Below, in pieces: positions 24,987-34,520 of a stretch of DNA of 64,000 bases (position 1 is its first letter; each line of letters opens with the position of its first letter). A model generated the notes under the pieces. It was given only the letters and a program-made list of their open reading frames with translations, was not told the DNA's origin and searched no databases. This DNA is from Chitinolyticbacter albus (GTDB lineage Bacteria; Pseudomonadota; Gammaproteobacteria; Burkholderiales; Chitinibacteraceae): NCBI RefSeq assembly GCF_024437655.1, contig NZ_JANBVF010000001.1, forward strand, positions 124,001 to 188,000, read 5' to 3'. A program made the translations under genes and the position numbers.

Positions 24987-26048
24987 ATGCCCGCTCCTAC
25001 CCTGCTGTTTTATTGCCGCAATGGTTTTGAGAACGATGTCCGCCAGGAATGGCAGGGCCGCTATGCGGCAAGCGGCAGCTGGGAGGCCGGCGAAGGCTAT
25101 GCCCTGCTGCATGCCGAAGCCCAGGTCGATGCGGCGGCGTGGCATGCCAGCAACTGGATTTTTGCCAGGCAGGTGCTCGCCGTGCTGGGGCGTGTCCAGC
25201 TGGGCGAGCGCGACCGGCTCGGCCCCATTGTCGATGCGCTGGCGAGCGTCGCCCGGCCCGGCCGCTGGTCCGAAGTCTGGCTGGAACATCCGGACAGTGA
25301 TGCGGGCAAGCCGCTTTCCGGCTTCTGCAAGCGCTTCGCACCCATCGTCGCGCAAGCGCTGAGTGAACGCGGCTGGCTGGCACCAGAGGGCAAGGGTCCG
25401 CGCCTGCACCTGTTCTTTCCGGCGCAGAGCGAGGCCATCCTCGCCGAGGCCGATCCGGAGCAAGCCAGCCCCTGGCCGCTGGGCGTGCCACGGGTGCGTA
25501 TGCCAACCGGCGCACCCAGCCGCTCCACGCTCAAGCTGGCGGAAGCCTTTATGACGCTGGTGCCCGATGCGGACACACTGCTCAAGCCTGGCATGGTCGG
25601 CGTCGACCTGGGCGCCGCCCCCGGCGGCTGGACCTTCCAGCTGGTGGCGCGCGGGCTCAAGGTATTCGCCATCGACAATGGCCCGATGAAGGGCGACATG
25701 GCGCTCCACCCGCATGTGAAGCACCTACGCGAGGACGGTTTCCGCTATAGGCCCAAGAACCCAGTCGACTGGCTGGTGTGCGACATGGTCGAACAGCCGG
25801 CTCGGGTCGCCCAGCTGATTGCCGATTGGTTCAGCCGTGGCCACACCCGGCACGCGGTGTTCAACCTCAAACTGCCGATGAAGAAACGCTGGTCCGAGAT
25901 TGAACGCTGCTTCGGCATCCTCGAGGCCGCGCTCGATCGGACCGAGCTGCGCTACACGCTGACCGCGAAGCAGCTTTATCACGATCGCGAGGAAATCACC
26001 TGCTACCTGGGGCTGACCCGCTCGGCGCAGGCCAAGCGCCGCCGTTGA
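24987..26048 (+). CDS. rlmM: 23S rRNA (cytidine-2'-O)-methyltransferase RlmM
   Basis: 353 residues from MPAPTLLFYCRNG; the in-frame extension upstream is noncoding. An N-terminal THUMP-like part precedes a Rossmann methyltransferase with GVDLGAAPGGWTFQL (SAM loop) and DWLVCDMVE. The catalytic Lys residues of the K-D-K-E set are in KHLREDG, KLPMKKRW and related positions. It methylates C2498 of 23S rRNA. Followed by mscL. Confidence 0.94.
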   Translation: MPAPTLLFYCRNGFENDVRQEWQGRYAASGSWEAGEGYALLHAEAQVDAAAWHASNWIFARQVLAVLGRVQLGERDRLGPIVDALASVARPGRWSEVWLEHPDSDAGKPLSGFCKRFAPIVAQALSERGWLAPEGKGPRLHLFFPAQSEAILAEADPEQASPWPLGVPRVRMPTGAPSRSTLKLAEAFMTLVPDADTLLKPGMVGVDLGAAPGGWTFQLVARGLKVFAIDNGPMKGDMALHPHVKHLREDGFRYRPKNPVDWLVCDMVEQPARVAQLIADWFSRGHTRHAVFNLKLPMKKRWSEIERCFGILEAALDRTELRYTLTAKQLYHDREEITCYLGLTRSAQAKRRR

Positions 26049-26114
26049 TTTGACAGCGTCGGCAGCCGTTGCCTACGCTTGCCGCACGCCATACCAACCA
26101 CCAGGGAGCGCCGG

Positions 26115-26540
26115 ATGCTGAAGGAATTCAAGGAATTTGCCATGCGCGGCAATGTGGTCGACCTTGCGGTCGGCGTGATCATTGGTGCCGCCTTCGGCAA
26201 GATCGTCGATTCGCTGGTCAAGGATGTGATCATGCCGCCGATCGGCCTCATCCTCGGCAAGGTCGATTTCTCCAACCTCTACCTGTTGCTGAAGGACGGC
26301 GGCGTACCGGGCCCCTACGCGACGCTCAAGGCGGCGCAGGATGCCGGCGCCGTCACCATCAACTACGGCAACTTCATCAATGCCGGTATCAGCTTCATCA
26401 TCGTCGCCTTCGCGGTATTCCTGTTGATCAAGGGCATCAACAAGCTGCGCCAGGAGAAGGAAGCCGCCACGGCCGAGCCGGCGCCGACACCCGAGGAAGT
26501 CGTGCTGCTGCGTGAGATTCGCGATGCACTGAAGAAATAG
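26115..26540 (+). CDS. mscL: Large-conductance mechanosensitive channel
   Basis: 141 residues from [20 protein letters not shown], the hallmark MscL start. Two transmembrane helices (about 15-45 and 85-110) and a charged C-terminal helix bundle ([11 protein letters not shown]). It opens under membrane tension to release solutes on hypo-osmotic shock. The terminator directly after the gene shows it is the end of the unit. Confidence 0.97.
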   Translation: MLKEFKEFAMRGNVVDLAVGVIIGAAFGKIVDSLVKDVIMPPIGLILGKVDFSNLYLLLKDGGVPGPYATLKAAQDAGAVTINYGNFINAGISFIIVAFAVFLLIKGINKLRQEKEAATAEPAPTPEEVVLLREIRDALKK

Positions 26541-26555
26541 CGCTCGCGCCCAAAC

Positions 26556-26582
26556 AAAAAGCCCGCAATCGCGGGCTTTTTT
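26556..26582. terminator. Bidirectional terminator between mscL and the HAD gene
   Basis: AAAAAGCCCGC-AATC-GCGGGCTTTTTT: 7-base GC stem with A and T runs, between convergent genes. Confidence 0.92.
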
Positions 26583-26594
26583 GCGTGAGACCGG

Positions 26595-27362
26595 CTACAG
26601 CTGGGCCGGGTCGATCTGGCCGACGTGATCGAACACGTGATCGGGCTTGTACGGGAAGTCGTCGATCATCGCCTGGGTCGTCACACCGGAGAGCACCAGC
26701 GCCGTGGTCATGCCGGCCTCCATGCCACCGACAATGTCGGTGTCCATCCGGTCACCGACCATCACCGCCTCTTCCGGGTGCACGCCAAGCTTGCGCGTAG
26801 CCAGCGTCATCATCAGCGCATTGGGTTTGCCGACGATATAGGGGCGCTTGCCGGTAGCGGCCGAGATGGCGGCGAGGATGGTGCCGGCCGCCGGTTCGTT
26901 GCCGCCTTCCACCGGATCGATCATGTCCGGATTGGTGCCGATGAACTTGGCGCCGGCGTCGATGAAGCGAACCGCCTTCTTCAGCTGCTCGAACGAGAAG
27001 CTGCTCGACTTGGCGACCACCACGTAGTCCGGCCGCGACTCGGAGATCGAGAAGCCCACATTGTAGAGCTCGTTGATCAGCCCGCCGCCGCCCACCACGT
27101 AGGCCGTTGCCCGCTCCTTCTGCTGCTTGAGGAACATCGCCGTTGCCATGGCGCTGGTGATGAAGTTGTCCTCGGTCAGCCCCCGGATGCCGAGGTACTC
27201 GAGCTTGAGCTTGAGATCGAGCGGCGTCTGTTCGGCATTGTTGGTCAGGAACAGGAACGGCGCCTTCTCGGCAAGCAGGCGCTGCACGAATTCGTTGGCG
27301 CCTGGAATCAGCTGCTTGCCGCGGTAGATCACGCCGTCCATGTCGGAAATGATGGCTTTCAT
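26595..27362 (-). CDS. HAD-IIA family phosphatase, NagD-like
   Basis: 255 residues from MKAIISDMDGVIYRGK. The nucleophile motif DxDGV is present (SDMDGV), followed by the subclass IIA cap and the C-terminal VMVGDRMDTDIVGG acidic motif. E. coli NagD is a nucleotide monophosphatase (UMP/GMP). The substrate here is inferred only. Longer readings upstream are unsupported. Confidence 0.9.
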   Translation of the reverse strand: MKAIISDMDGVIYRGKQLIPGANEFVQRLLAEKAPFLFLTNNAEQTPLDLKLKLEYLGIRGLTEDNFITSAMATAMFLKQQKERATAYVVGGGGLINELYNVGFSISESRPDYVVVAKSSSFSFEQLKKAVRFIDAGAKFIGTNPDMIDPVEGGNEPAAGTILAAISAATGKRPYIVGKPNALMMTLATRKLGVHPEEAVMVGDRMDTDIVGGMEAGMTTALVLSGVTTQAMIDDFPYKPDHVFDHVGQIDPAQL

Positions 27363-27513
27363 GCTCGTCCGCAGAAGGTAGTCGAAAACACCAGTGTAAA
27401 CGCCCGGCATCGCCCGGTGCCATGCTTTTCCCGCATGCGCCGGGGGTTTCCCCAGTACCGCCCCCCTCAGCCATTGCGTAGAGTGGGCGCCCCTCCACCG
27501 CTCGCAGGCATCC

Positions 27514-28410
27514 ATGCAGACCGGCATCCTCTATGCGCTCGCCGCCTATTTGCTATGGGGTCTGCTGCCGTTGTTCCTCAAGCAACTGCACGGCATCCCG
27601 CCGACCGAGGTGCTGTTGCATCGCATGGTGTGGTCGCTGGTCTTTCTCGGCGCCATCCTCGCAGTGCGCCGTCACTGGCGCTGGCTGGGCGCCGCGCTGC
27701 ACGACAAGGCGCTACTCGCACGCTTTGCCGCCAGCGCGCTGCTGCTGGCAATCAACTGGTTCACCTATATCTGGGCCGTGAATGCCGACCGGGTGATCGA
27801 CGCCAGCCTCGGCTACTTCATCAACCCGCTGATCAGCGTGCTGATGGGTGTGATCCTGCTGCGCGAACGGCTGCGCCTGGGCCAGTGGCTGGCCGTGGCC
27901 GTGGCGACCTGCGGCGTGGCCTGGCTCACCTGGCAGGCCGGGCAGTTGCCGTGGATCGCGCTGACGCTCGCGCTGTCGTTCGGCTTCTATGGCCTGTTGC
28001 GCAAGACGGCGCAGCTGGGCGCGCTCGAAGGGCTGTCGCTGGAGACACTGATCTTCTTCCCGGTGGCGGGCGGTGCGCTGGCCTGGTTGCTCGGCAGCGG
28101 CGAGGCAGGGTTCGATACCGCCAGCAGCTGGGTGCAGCTGCTATGCCTGATGGCAGGCCCCTTCACCGCCGTGCCGCTGCTATTGTTCGCCGCCGCTGCG
28201 CGCCGGCTGCCGCTGTCGCTCCTGGGCATCCTGCAGTACAGCGGGCCGACGGTGCAGCTGCTCTTAGGCATTTTCCTGTGGCACGAGCCATTTAGCGGCG
28301 CCAAGGCGCTGGGCTTTGCGCTGATCTGGGCGGCACTGGCGCTGTATACGCTGGAAGGCTGGTGGACGGGGCGGATGCGCGGGCGACCGGCCAACGCCAA
28401 TCAGGCATAG
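27514..28410 (+). CDS. rarD: EamA family transporter RarD
   Basis: 298 residues with ten predicted membrane helices in two EamA halves. Characteristic RarD words are present: AAYLLWGLLPLFLKQL, NWFTYIWAVNADRVIDASLGYFINPL and SLLGILQYSGPTVQLLLG. RarD is annotated as a drug/metabolite-type exporter; substrate unproven (chloramphenicol sensitivity protein in older work). Its end overlaps the convergent DUF2007 gene by 10 bases. Confidence 0.92.
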   Translation: MQTGILYALAAYLLWGLLPLFLKQLHGIPPTEVLLHRMVWSLVFLGAILAVRRHWRWLGAALHDKALLARFAASALLLAINWFTYIWAVNADRVIDASLGYFINPLISVLMGVILLRERLRLGQWLAVAVATCGVAWLTWQAGQLPWIALTLALSFGFYGLLRKTAQLGALEGLSLETLIFFPVAGGALAWLLGSGEAGFDTASSWVQLLCLMAGPFTAVPLLLFAAAARRLPLSLLGILQYSGPTVQLLLGIFLWHEPFSGAKALGFALIWAALALYTLEGWWTGRMRGRPANANQA

Positions 28411-28637
28411 CCCTCGTCCGGCAGCGGTTCTGCCGCCCGCCATTCGGCGATTACCCGTCTGGCCGCGCTCACGTCTTCGTCCTCGACCCAGATTGCCACG
28501 AGTCCCGTCACTGGCAATTCGCCCATCGCACCGGTCAGGTATTCGCCGCGCAGCTCGCACGGGATACGGCTGGCTTGCAGCCAATGTTTCACCAGATGCG
28601 CTTCGATGGTGTTTTCTGCCTGGAACACACGCTGCAT
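28401..28637 (-). CDS. DUF2007 domain protein (putative signal-transducing)
   Basis: 78 residues. The sequence MQRVFQAENTIEAHLVKHWL with the following GIPC-like R-I-P-C-E-L-R-G motif matches the DUF2007 family of small proteins that resemble GlnB-type folds. Function unknown. Its 3' end overlaps rarD by 10 bases in the opposite direction. Confidence 0.8.
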   Translation of the reverse strand: MQRVFQAENTIEAHLVKHWLQASRIPCELRGEYLTGAMGELPVTGLVAIWVEDEDVSAARRVIAEWRAAEPLPDEGYA

Positions 28638-28686
28638 GGATCGATTTCCGATGACGGAGTCGTTACAGCGTAGCCCAGCACACCCC

Positions 28687-28914
28687 TCAGCGCTTTTTCT
28701 TCGATGGCTGGGTGGTTTCGTGGCTGATCACGCCGCCAACGGCGGCACCGCCCACAGTGCCCAGCGCACTGCCATCGGTGAGGATGGCGCCGAGCACGCC
28801 GCCTGCGGTGGCACCGATGGCGGTGTTGCGCTGGGTTTCGTTCATGCTGGCGCAACCGCTGGCCAGCAGGACCGCAGTGGTGAGGCAGGCAAATCGGGTA
28901 GCTAGATGCGTCAT
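28687..28914 (-). CDS. Glycine-zipper lipoprotein
   Basis: 75 residues. A lipoprotein signal ends at LLASGC (Cys21), followed by the glycine-zipper segment AIGATAGGVLGAILTDGSALGTVGGAAVGGV and a basic C-terminal tail (PSKKKR). This resembles the OsmB/SlyB-type 2TM glycine-zipper proteins of the outer membrane. Such proteins often respond to osmotic or envelope stress. Confidence 0.85.
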   Translation of the reverse strand: MTHLATRFACLTTAVLLASGCASMNETQRNTAIGATAGGVLGAILTDGSALGTVGGAAVGGVISHETTQPSKKKR

Positions 28915-29015
28915 GGTCGTTTCTCCAGTTCGCCGATGGGCTCGGCTGTGGAACGGAGAATAAATGCGTGCACCCAGACGCCCCAGTGGGCGGCGCAACA
29001 CACGCCGCGTAAAAG

Positions 29016-29345
29016 TTACCGCGCTGGGGGCGGATACTTGCGCGCGTTCTTCGCCATCTTGTCGGCGATCGCCGCCTCGACGTCGACACCGAGCACGTCT
29101 GCCAGGCGCAGCATGTAGATCAGCACGTCGGCCATCTCCTCCTCCACCGGCACGCGCCGCGCCGGATCTGAGGCGATGGCCTGCGCCTCTTCCGGCGTCA
29201 GCCACTGGAAGTGCTCGACGAGCTCGGCCATCTCCACCGACATCGCCATCACCAGATTCTTGGGCGTGTGGTAGCGCTCCCAGTCGCGGGCGCGGGCGAA
29301 ATCACGAATTTCGGCGGTCAGTTGCTGCAGGTCCACGGCGTGCAT
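29016..29345 (-). CDS. MazG-like nucleotide pyrophosphohydrolase
   Basis: 109 residues from MHAVDLQQLTAEIRDF. The MazG/RS21-C6 core with EMAELVEHFQW and the second EEEMADVLIYMLRLAD helix gives the E-x3-E...E-x2-D metal-binding set. This short class hydrolyses dCTP or other NTPs to NMP, cleaning the nucleotide pool. The upstream in-frame reading belongs to neighbouring DNA. Confidence 0.88.
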   Translation of the reverse strand: MHAVDLQQLTAEIRDFARARDWERYHTPKNLVMAMSVEMAELVEHFQWLTPEEAQAIASDPARRVPVEEEMADVLIYMLRLADVLGVDVEAAIADKMAKNARKYPPPAR

Positions 29346-29391
29346 CCAATGCGAAAACACGCATCGTGGACCAGCCGCACTAGCCACGCAA

Positions 29392-29991
29392 TCAGACGCT
29401 GCCGACGTTGGAGATGAAGGTCTGCACGTCCTTGGGCTTGGTGAGCGGCTCGCCGGGGCTGGCGTAGACGGTGAGCTTGCCATTTTCCACCAGGCCCACC
29501 TCCAGCCGCTTGGCCTTGCTGTCGATCAGCAGATAGGCCGCGTCGACACCGCCCTGATGCGGCTTGTTGCCGGTGACGTAAAGCACGCCCCCCTGCTTCA
29601 GCGGGGCCTGGGTGCCCATATTGGCGCGGAAGGTATCGAGCTTGTCGCCGAGCAAGGCCTTGAGCTCGGGCATGATGGGGCTGACCTCGGTAAAGAGGCC
29701 GATGTCGCGCGGATACTGGCCAACCAGCGTATCGAGCCGGCGCCAGTCCTCGCCCACCAGCTTGCGTGCGCCCTGTTTCAGCTTCTCACCGTGCTCCTTG
29801 GCCTGCGCCACCACCGCGCTGGCGTCGAGCCCGCTATCGGCGATCACCGCGCTTGCTTGTGCCTTCATCTCGTCGATGGCGGCACGGGTCCCCTGCGCCA
29901 CCGCATTGTCCACTTCCTGCTTCGCGGTTTCGACCGCGCGATCGCAGCCCGCCAATGCCAGCAGGGCTGCCAGAAGAATGGCTGTCCTCAT
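29392..29991 (-). CDS. Putative lipoprotein of unknown function
   Basis: 199 residues. Three ATGs lie in a row; AAGGAG is best spaced (7 bases) for the third, at 29991. The signal peptide ends in the lipobox LALAGC. The mature part begins with a helical stretch (about residues 25-75) and then a beta-rich domain (GGVLYVTGNKPHQGGVDAAYLLID). No named family is recognised. Confidence 0.72.
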   Translation of the reverse strand: MRTAILLAALLALAGCDRAVETAKQEVDNAVAQGTRAAIDEMKAQASAVIADSGLDASAVVAQAKEHGEKLKQGARKLVGEDWRRLDTLVGQYPRDIGLFTEVSPIMPELKALLGDKLDTFRANMGTQAPLKQGGVLYVTGNKPHQGGVDAAYLLIDSKAKRLEVGLVENGKLTVYASPGEPLTKPKDVQTFISNVGSV

Positions 29992-30182
29992 CATCATGCT
30001 CCTTGGTTGTCGTTGCATCTGAATTGCCAAGATGCTGCGGAGTTCCCGCCGCCAGCGGCGCTCGCCTGATCTTTGGCACAAGTAACCGTGGCAGGCGCGG
30101 ATTGCAAACCGTCCATGCCGACGCGTTGGCAAGCGTCACGTAGCGCGCTAACCTCTCGCCCTGTCCTCCCGATGTGCCGCCC

Positions 30183-31028
30183 ATGCTCAGTTATCGCCAT
30201 GCCTTTCATGCCGGCAATCACGCCGACGTGCTCAAGCACTTTCTGCTCGTCGAGCTGCTCCATTACCTGAACCAGAAGGACAAACCCTACTGGTATCTCG
30301 ACACCCACGCCGGCGCCGGCCTTTACGCGTTGACCGAGGGCTATGCGGCCAAGAACGCCGAATTCGAAGGCGGCATCGCCCGGCTATGGCAGCGCAACGA
30401 TCTACCTCAGGCGCTGGCGCGCTACGTGGCGCTGATCCGCGGCTTCAACCCCGATGGCAGGCTCGCCTTCTATCCGGGCTCACCGCTGGTGGCGCAACGT
30501 GCGATGCGCGCGGATGACAGGCTGCGGCTCTACGAGCTGCACCCCACCGACGGCAAGCTGCTGGCGGAGAACGTCGCCACGCTGGGCCGCCAGGCGCAGT
30601 GGCAACAGGCGGACGGCTTTGCCGGCATCAAGGCGGTGTTGCCGCCGCCACCGCGCCGCGCGCTGACGCTGATCGATCCGCCTTACGAAGACAAGAGCGA
30701 CTATCGCCGCGTGGTCGACGCGCTGGAGGAGGCGCTCAAGCGCTTTGCCACCGGCGTCTACGCGGTCTGGTACCCGTGCCTGCAGCGCGAAGAGGCGCGG
30801 GCCTTGCCGCAACAGTTGAAGAAACTGCCAGTCAAGGGCTGGCTGCGCGCCGAATTGTTCGTACAGGGGCCGTCAAACGACGGCTTCGGCATGCATGGTA
30901 GCGGCGTCTTCATCCTCAATCCGCCTTATACGTTGTACGCCACGCTGGCCGAAGTGCTGCCCTATCTCGCGAGCCAGCTGGCCCTCGATGGCGGTGCGCG
31001 GCATGTGTTGGAAAAAGGTGGCGACTAG
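30183..31028 (+). CDS. rlmJ: 23S rRNA (adenine-N6)-methyltransferase RlmJ
   Basis: 281 residues from MLSYRHAFHAGNHADVLKH, the conserved RlmJ opening. The SAM motif is LDTHAGAGLY; the catalytic N6-adenine motif is LIDPPYED (DPPY). It methylates A2030 of 23S rRNA. A start 9 bases upstream is possible. Confidence 0.96.
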   Translation: MLSYRHAFHAGNHADVLKHFLLVELLHYLNQKDKPYWYLDTHAGAGLYALTEGYAAKNAEFEGGIARLWQRNDLPQALARYVALIRGFNPDGRLAFYPGSPLVAQRAMRADDRLRLYELHPTDGKLLAENVATLGRQAQWQQADGFAGIKAVLPPPPRRALTLIDPPYEDKSDYRRVVDALEEALKRFATGVYAVWYPCLQREEARALPQQLKKLPVKGWLRAELFVQGPSNDGFGMHGSGVFILNPPYTLYATLAEVLPYLASQLALDGGARHVLEKGGD

Positions 31029-31096
31029 GCACGCCGCAACCGCGAAAAGCACGAAAATTGCCTAGACTGGCAGCGTTTATATCCAGTCGGCATCTC

Positions 31097-32026
31097 ATGC
31101 ACCGCACCCTAGTCCTCTTGGCGCTGCTGACCTACAGCAGCGCTTATGCCGCACCGCTGCGCCTGGCGGCGCGCGAAAATCTGGAAGAACGCGCCAACGC
31201 GATGCTGGCGCTGATGACGTATTCGACCACGCTGGATCTCACTTCCAGTACGCTGTCGATCGAGGAAGCCAATACCGGCAACCCCGACATCATCATGAGC
31301 CAGCTAGGCGGGGGCGACACGATCAGCGACGAGATTCCACTGTATCTGGAAGGCTCGATCGCCTACAGCCGCTACGATCCGGTGTTCGTCAGTACCAACG
31401 GCGCGGAATCGCGCTCCATCCCCACGAAATGGACCGGTGTCTCCGCCACCGGCGGCATCGGCTGGGATTTCCCGATCGCGGACGAATGGGTGATACGGCC
31501 CATCTTGAATATTGCGCTGGGCTATATGACCAGCGATGTGAACGCCGCGCGCTGGTATATCGGCCGCGAAATAGATCGCGATATCGAGTTCCTCGATAAC
31601 GGTCACATGAGCGCCGCTGGTGGGGGCGCTGCGCTGATGCTCGATTGGGAACGGGTGCGCCCCGATTACGAAATCGATCTGGAGCTGCGCTACAGTTACA
31701 TCTACTTGCAGAACGTCGGCAGCAGCAAGTTGGTTGATGGCCATGCCGTGGGCCAGACCGCCAACCTGTGGGCACGCTGGCGCGCGCCGACCGGCATCAC
31801 GCTGATGCAACGGCCACTGCGCTATGTGCTGGAGGTGTCGCACTCGGAGTATCTGGGCGACCAGGCGGGCGTACTCGGTTTCGAACGCTTGTCGACGCTG
31901 GGCGCCGGCATCGAGTTCGATTCTTCGGCTTACGACATCATCATCACCCGTACCCGGCTGGTGCTGCGGCATGTCATGGGCGACAACGTCTCCGGCTTCT
32001 CGCTGGGCTTTGCCGTCAGCTTCTGA
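31097..32026 (+). CDS. Outer-membrane beta-barrel protein (solitary autotransporter-barrel type)
   Basis: 309 residues. A signal peptide (MHRTLVLLALLTYSSAYA) is followed by alternating amphipathic strands (ELRYSYIYLQN, LEVSHSEYLG, RLVLRHVMGDNVSGFSLGFAVSF). It ends in Phe, the usual outer-membrane terminal residue. The overall pattern resembles the solitary outer-membrane autotransporter beta-barrel family of Vibrio and relatives, which lack a passenger. Function unknown. The convergent cupin gene lies 4 bases past the end. Confidence 0.78.
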   Translation: MHRTLVLLALLTYSSAYAAPLRLAARENLEERANAMLALMTYSTTLDLTSSTLSIEEANTGNPDIIMSQLGGGDTISDEIPLYLEGSIAYSRYDPVFVSTNGAESRSIPTKWTGVSATGGIGWDFPIADEWVIRPILNIALGYMTSDVNAARWYIGREIDRDIEFLDNGHMSAAGGGAALMLDWERVRPDYEIDLELRYSYIYLQNVGSSKLVDGHAVGQTANLWARWRAPTGITLMQRPLRYVLEVSHSEYLGDQAGVLGFERLSTLGAGIEFDSSAYDIIITRTRLVLRHVMGDNVSGFSLGFAVSF

Positions 32027-32030
32027 ACAT

Positions 32031-32444
32031 TCAGCTTGATGGATTCGCGGCGAACCAGTCGACGATGGCCGGCATCTCGGCCTCGAAGCCCCCCGGGATA
32101 TAGAAATTGAGCACACCGGCCCGCGTCTGGCCGCGATTGGCGAAGTCGTGCGTCACGCCCGCGGGGATACGCACGAAGGTGCCGGGGGCGGCGTCGAACC
32201 AGGCATCGCCCGCCAGAAAACTCATGGTGCCACCGATCACGTAGAACACGTCGTCGTTCGCATCGTGGTGATGCGCGCCCGGCCCTTCGGTATGCGGGTC
32301 CAGCCACCATTCAGAGATCGAATAGCGATTCGCCGTCTCCTCCCCATCGGCGAGGAACGACGCCTGCATCGGGCCCAGCGCATAGTGGCGCCCGCTGCCC
32401 GCCGGCAGCACGATCACGCTAGTTTCATGCCTGGTCTCTTCCAT
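32031..32444 (-). CDS. Cupin domain protein
   Basis: 137 residues with the two cupin motifs: HHHDANDDVFYVIGG (metal ligands H-H-E-like) and GTFVRIPAGVTHDFAN. It is a small single-domain cytoplasmic cupin, either an enzyme or a binding protein; substrate not inferable. Confidence 0.88.
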   Translation of the reverse strand: MEETRHETSVIVLPAGSGRHYALGPMQASFLADGEETANRYSISEWWLDPHTEGPGAHHHDANDDVFYVIGGTMSFLAGDAWFDAAPGTFVRIPAGVTHDFANRGQTRAGVLNFYIPGGFEAEMPAIVDWFAANPSS

Positions 32445-32522
32445 CGCACGCCCTCCTGCTCGATAGCTCTCACCCTAAACCACAGTCACCGCCAGATCGG
32501 GTGAGCATGGATGGATGGCAGC

Positions 32523-33215
32523 CTAGCCGGGCAATTGCGCCAGCCAGTTCTGCAGCAGCTCTTCGGCGATCGCCGGTGCCGCGCCGCCCAGCAAACCGGC
32601 CTCGTCGCGTAGCCAGTTCACCGGGATGCTGGCCGCTGCCAGCTCGCTGGCGTGGCCAACCAGCCATTGCTCGATGCGGGCCGGATCGACCTCGGGGTGG
32701 AACTGCAGACCCAGCACGGCAGGCCCCAGTGCAAATGCCTGGTTCGGATACAACGCGCTACTGGCGAGCAAGGTGGCGTTGACGGGCAAATCGAAGGTAT
32801 CGCCGTGCCAATGCAGCACCGGCTTGTCCTGCAACACCGCAAGCGGCGAAGCCTGCCCGGCGGGGCTGAGGGTGATCGCGCCCCAGCCGATTTCCCGGGC
32901 GTGCCCCGGATACACCCGCGCACCGAGCGCCGCGGCGATCAGCTGCGCCCCCAGGCACAGCCCCAACGTCGGCCGCATCGCTTGCAAGCGCGCAGCAAGG
33001 CCACGCTTTTCGTCGACCAGCCAGGGATAGTCGGCGTCCTGATAGGCACCGATCGGCCCACCGCACAGCACGGTGAGATCGGCCGCGTATGCGGCGGCCA
33101 GGTCGTCCACACCGGCGTCGAAACAACGGATGTCATAGCCCGCAGCCGCCAGTGGTGCGCCAAACAGGCCCAGATCTTCGAACTGTATGTGGCGGATGAC
33201 TGCGGCAGTCTTCAT
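32523..33215 (-). CDS. Class I glutamine amidotransferase-like protein
   Basis: 230 residues from MKTAAVIRHIQFEDLGL. The nucleophile elbow is GLCLGAQ and the His-Glu pair is LQFHPEVD, so the triad is complete. It belongs to the GMP-synthase-like amidotransferase group of unknown acceptor, often annotated glutamine amidotransferase in Neisseriales and Burkholderiales. Confidence 0.88.
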   Translation of the reverse strand: MKTAAVIRHIQFEDLGLFGAPLAAAGYDIRCFDAGVDDLAAAYAADLTVLCGGPIGAYQDADYPWLVDEKRGLAARLQAMRPTLGLCLGAQLIAAALGARVYPGHAREIGWGAITLSPAGQASPLAVLQDKPVLHWHGDTFDLPVNATLLASSALYPNQAFALGPAVLGLQFHPEVDPARIEQWLVGHASELAAASIPVNWLRDEAGLLGGAAPAIAEELLQNWLAQLPG

Positions 33216-33336
33216 GGTGGATGTCCTGATCGCGTTGGGCGGCACACGAGCGCGCGTTAATCGGCGACGCCTGTTGCCGTGTCGCGATCATACCTGTCCG
33301 ATGTGCCCGACAGGCAAGCCGCCCTTCAGCCGGGAG

Positions 33337-33546
33337 TCAGCCTCGGCTGATCCAGGGCGGCGCCAGGCCCAGCCCGGCCCAGTGCGCTTCCAGCCGCTGC
33401 CAAACGGCGTCCTTTTCCGCATCCGACAGAAACACCCAGTTGGCCACCTCGAAAAAGGTGCGCCCACAGCCCCGGCACACTTCGTCGCCCAGCGCCGTTG
33501 AGCACAGCGCAACGCAGGGGGAATCGGGTCGATCGGGGTGGGACAT
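33337..33546 (-). CDS. DUF1289 domain protein
   Basis: 69 residues. The pattern DSPCVALCSTALGDEVCRGCGRT gives the four conserved Cys (C-x3-C-x7-C-x2-C) of DUF1289, with the downstream W and the E-W-x-x-L-type end. Probably a small zinc-binding protein of unknown role. GGAG precedes the ATG. Confidence 0.87.
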   Translation of the reverse strand: MSHPDRPDSPCVALCSTALGDEVCRGCGRTFFEVANWVFLSDAEKDAVWQRLEAHWAGLGLAPPWISRG

Positions 33547-33704
33547 CGGGCACTCCTTTGCAGAGCCGCGACTATCGCTGCGCCGTTGTTGGCTGTCAAT
33601 CGATGACCGCCGTGTTGCATGTCATTGATTGGCAATAAATGTTTCGCTGGAGCGTCATATTGCAGCGGCATGATGCGCGGCATGTAAAGACGGACGCGCT
33701 GCCC

Positions 33705-34520
33705 ATGAGTGACCCCACCCTCAAGTTCCGCAGCATCTGGATTTCGGATGTCCACCTGGGCACTTCGGGCTGCCAGGCAGACTACCTGCTCGACTTCCTC
33801 AGGCATACCGATTGCGATTACCTCTACCTCGTCGGCGACATCATCGACGGCTGGGCGCTCAAGCGCAGCTGGTTCTGGCACCAAAGCCACAACGACGTGA
33901 TCCAGAAGGTGCTGCGCAAGGCACGCAAGGGCACGCACGTGATCTACATCCCGGGCAACCACGACGAAGGCGCGCGCCAGTTCCTCGGCCTGATGTTCGG
34001 CGACATCCGCATCGAGGATGAAGTCACCCACACCACCGTCGACGGCCGCCGCTTCCTGGTGCTGCATGGCGATCGCTTCGACGGCGTGGTGCAATGCGCC
34101 AAGTGGCTGGCCATCGTCGGCGATCGCGCCTACGGCATCACGCTCAAGCTCAATCACTGGTTCAACCGCATCCGCACCCGGCTCGGGCTCGGCTACTGGT
34201 CGCTGTCGCAATACCTCAAGCACAAGGTGAAGACGGCGGTGAACTTCGTCACCGACTTCGAGGAAGCCGTCGCCGCGGAGGCAAGGTCGCGCGGGCTCGA
34301 TGGCGTGATCTGCGGCCACATCCACAAGGCCGAGATGCGCGACATCAACGGCGTGCTCTATTGCAACGACGGCGACTGGGTCGAGAGCCTGACCGCCCTC
34401 GTCGAGCTACCCACTGGCGAGCTCAAGATCGTCACCTGGCAGCAGTACTTTGCCGAACAGTCGGCACAGATTGCCGAACTCAGCCTGCCTGCCCCCACCC
34501 TGGAAGGAGTCGCCGCATGA
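33705..34520 (+). CDS. UDP-2,3-diacylglucosamine diphosphatase family metallophosphoesterase
   Basis: 271 residues from MSDPTLKFRSIWISDVHLG. Calcineurin-type motifs are in order: SDVHLG, VGDIIDGW, GNHD (as PGNHDE), LHGD, and GHIH. The family includes LpxH-like enzymes of lipid A synthesis, but this paralogue type is commonly paired with a glycosyltransferase. It ends in an ATGA overlap with that gene, so the two work in one pathway, perhaps glycolipid or polar lipid modification. Specific substrate unknown. Confidence 0.88.
   Translation: MSDPTLKFRSIWISDVHLGTSGCQADYLLDFLRHTDCDYLYLVGDIIDGWALKRSWFWHQSHNDVIQKVLRKARKGTHVIYIPGNHDEGARQFLGLMFGDIRIEDEVTHTTVDGRRFLVLHGDRFDGVVQCAKWLAIVGDRAYGITLKLNHWFNRIRTRLGLGYWSLSQYLKHKVKTAVNFVTDFEEAVAAEARSRGLDGVICGHIHKAEMRDINGVLYCNDGDWVESLTALVELPTGELKIVTWQQYFAEQSAQIAELSLPAPTLEGVAA

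Noticed and set aside
33288-34325. Minus-strand frame of about 345 codons across the DUF1289 gene and the phosphoesterase
   Set aside because: Antisense to the conserved metallophosphoesterase and to the plus-strand motif order.
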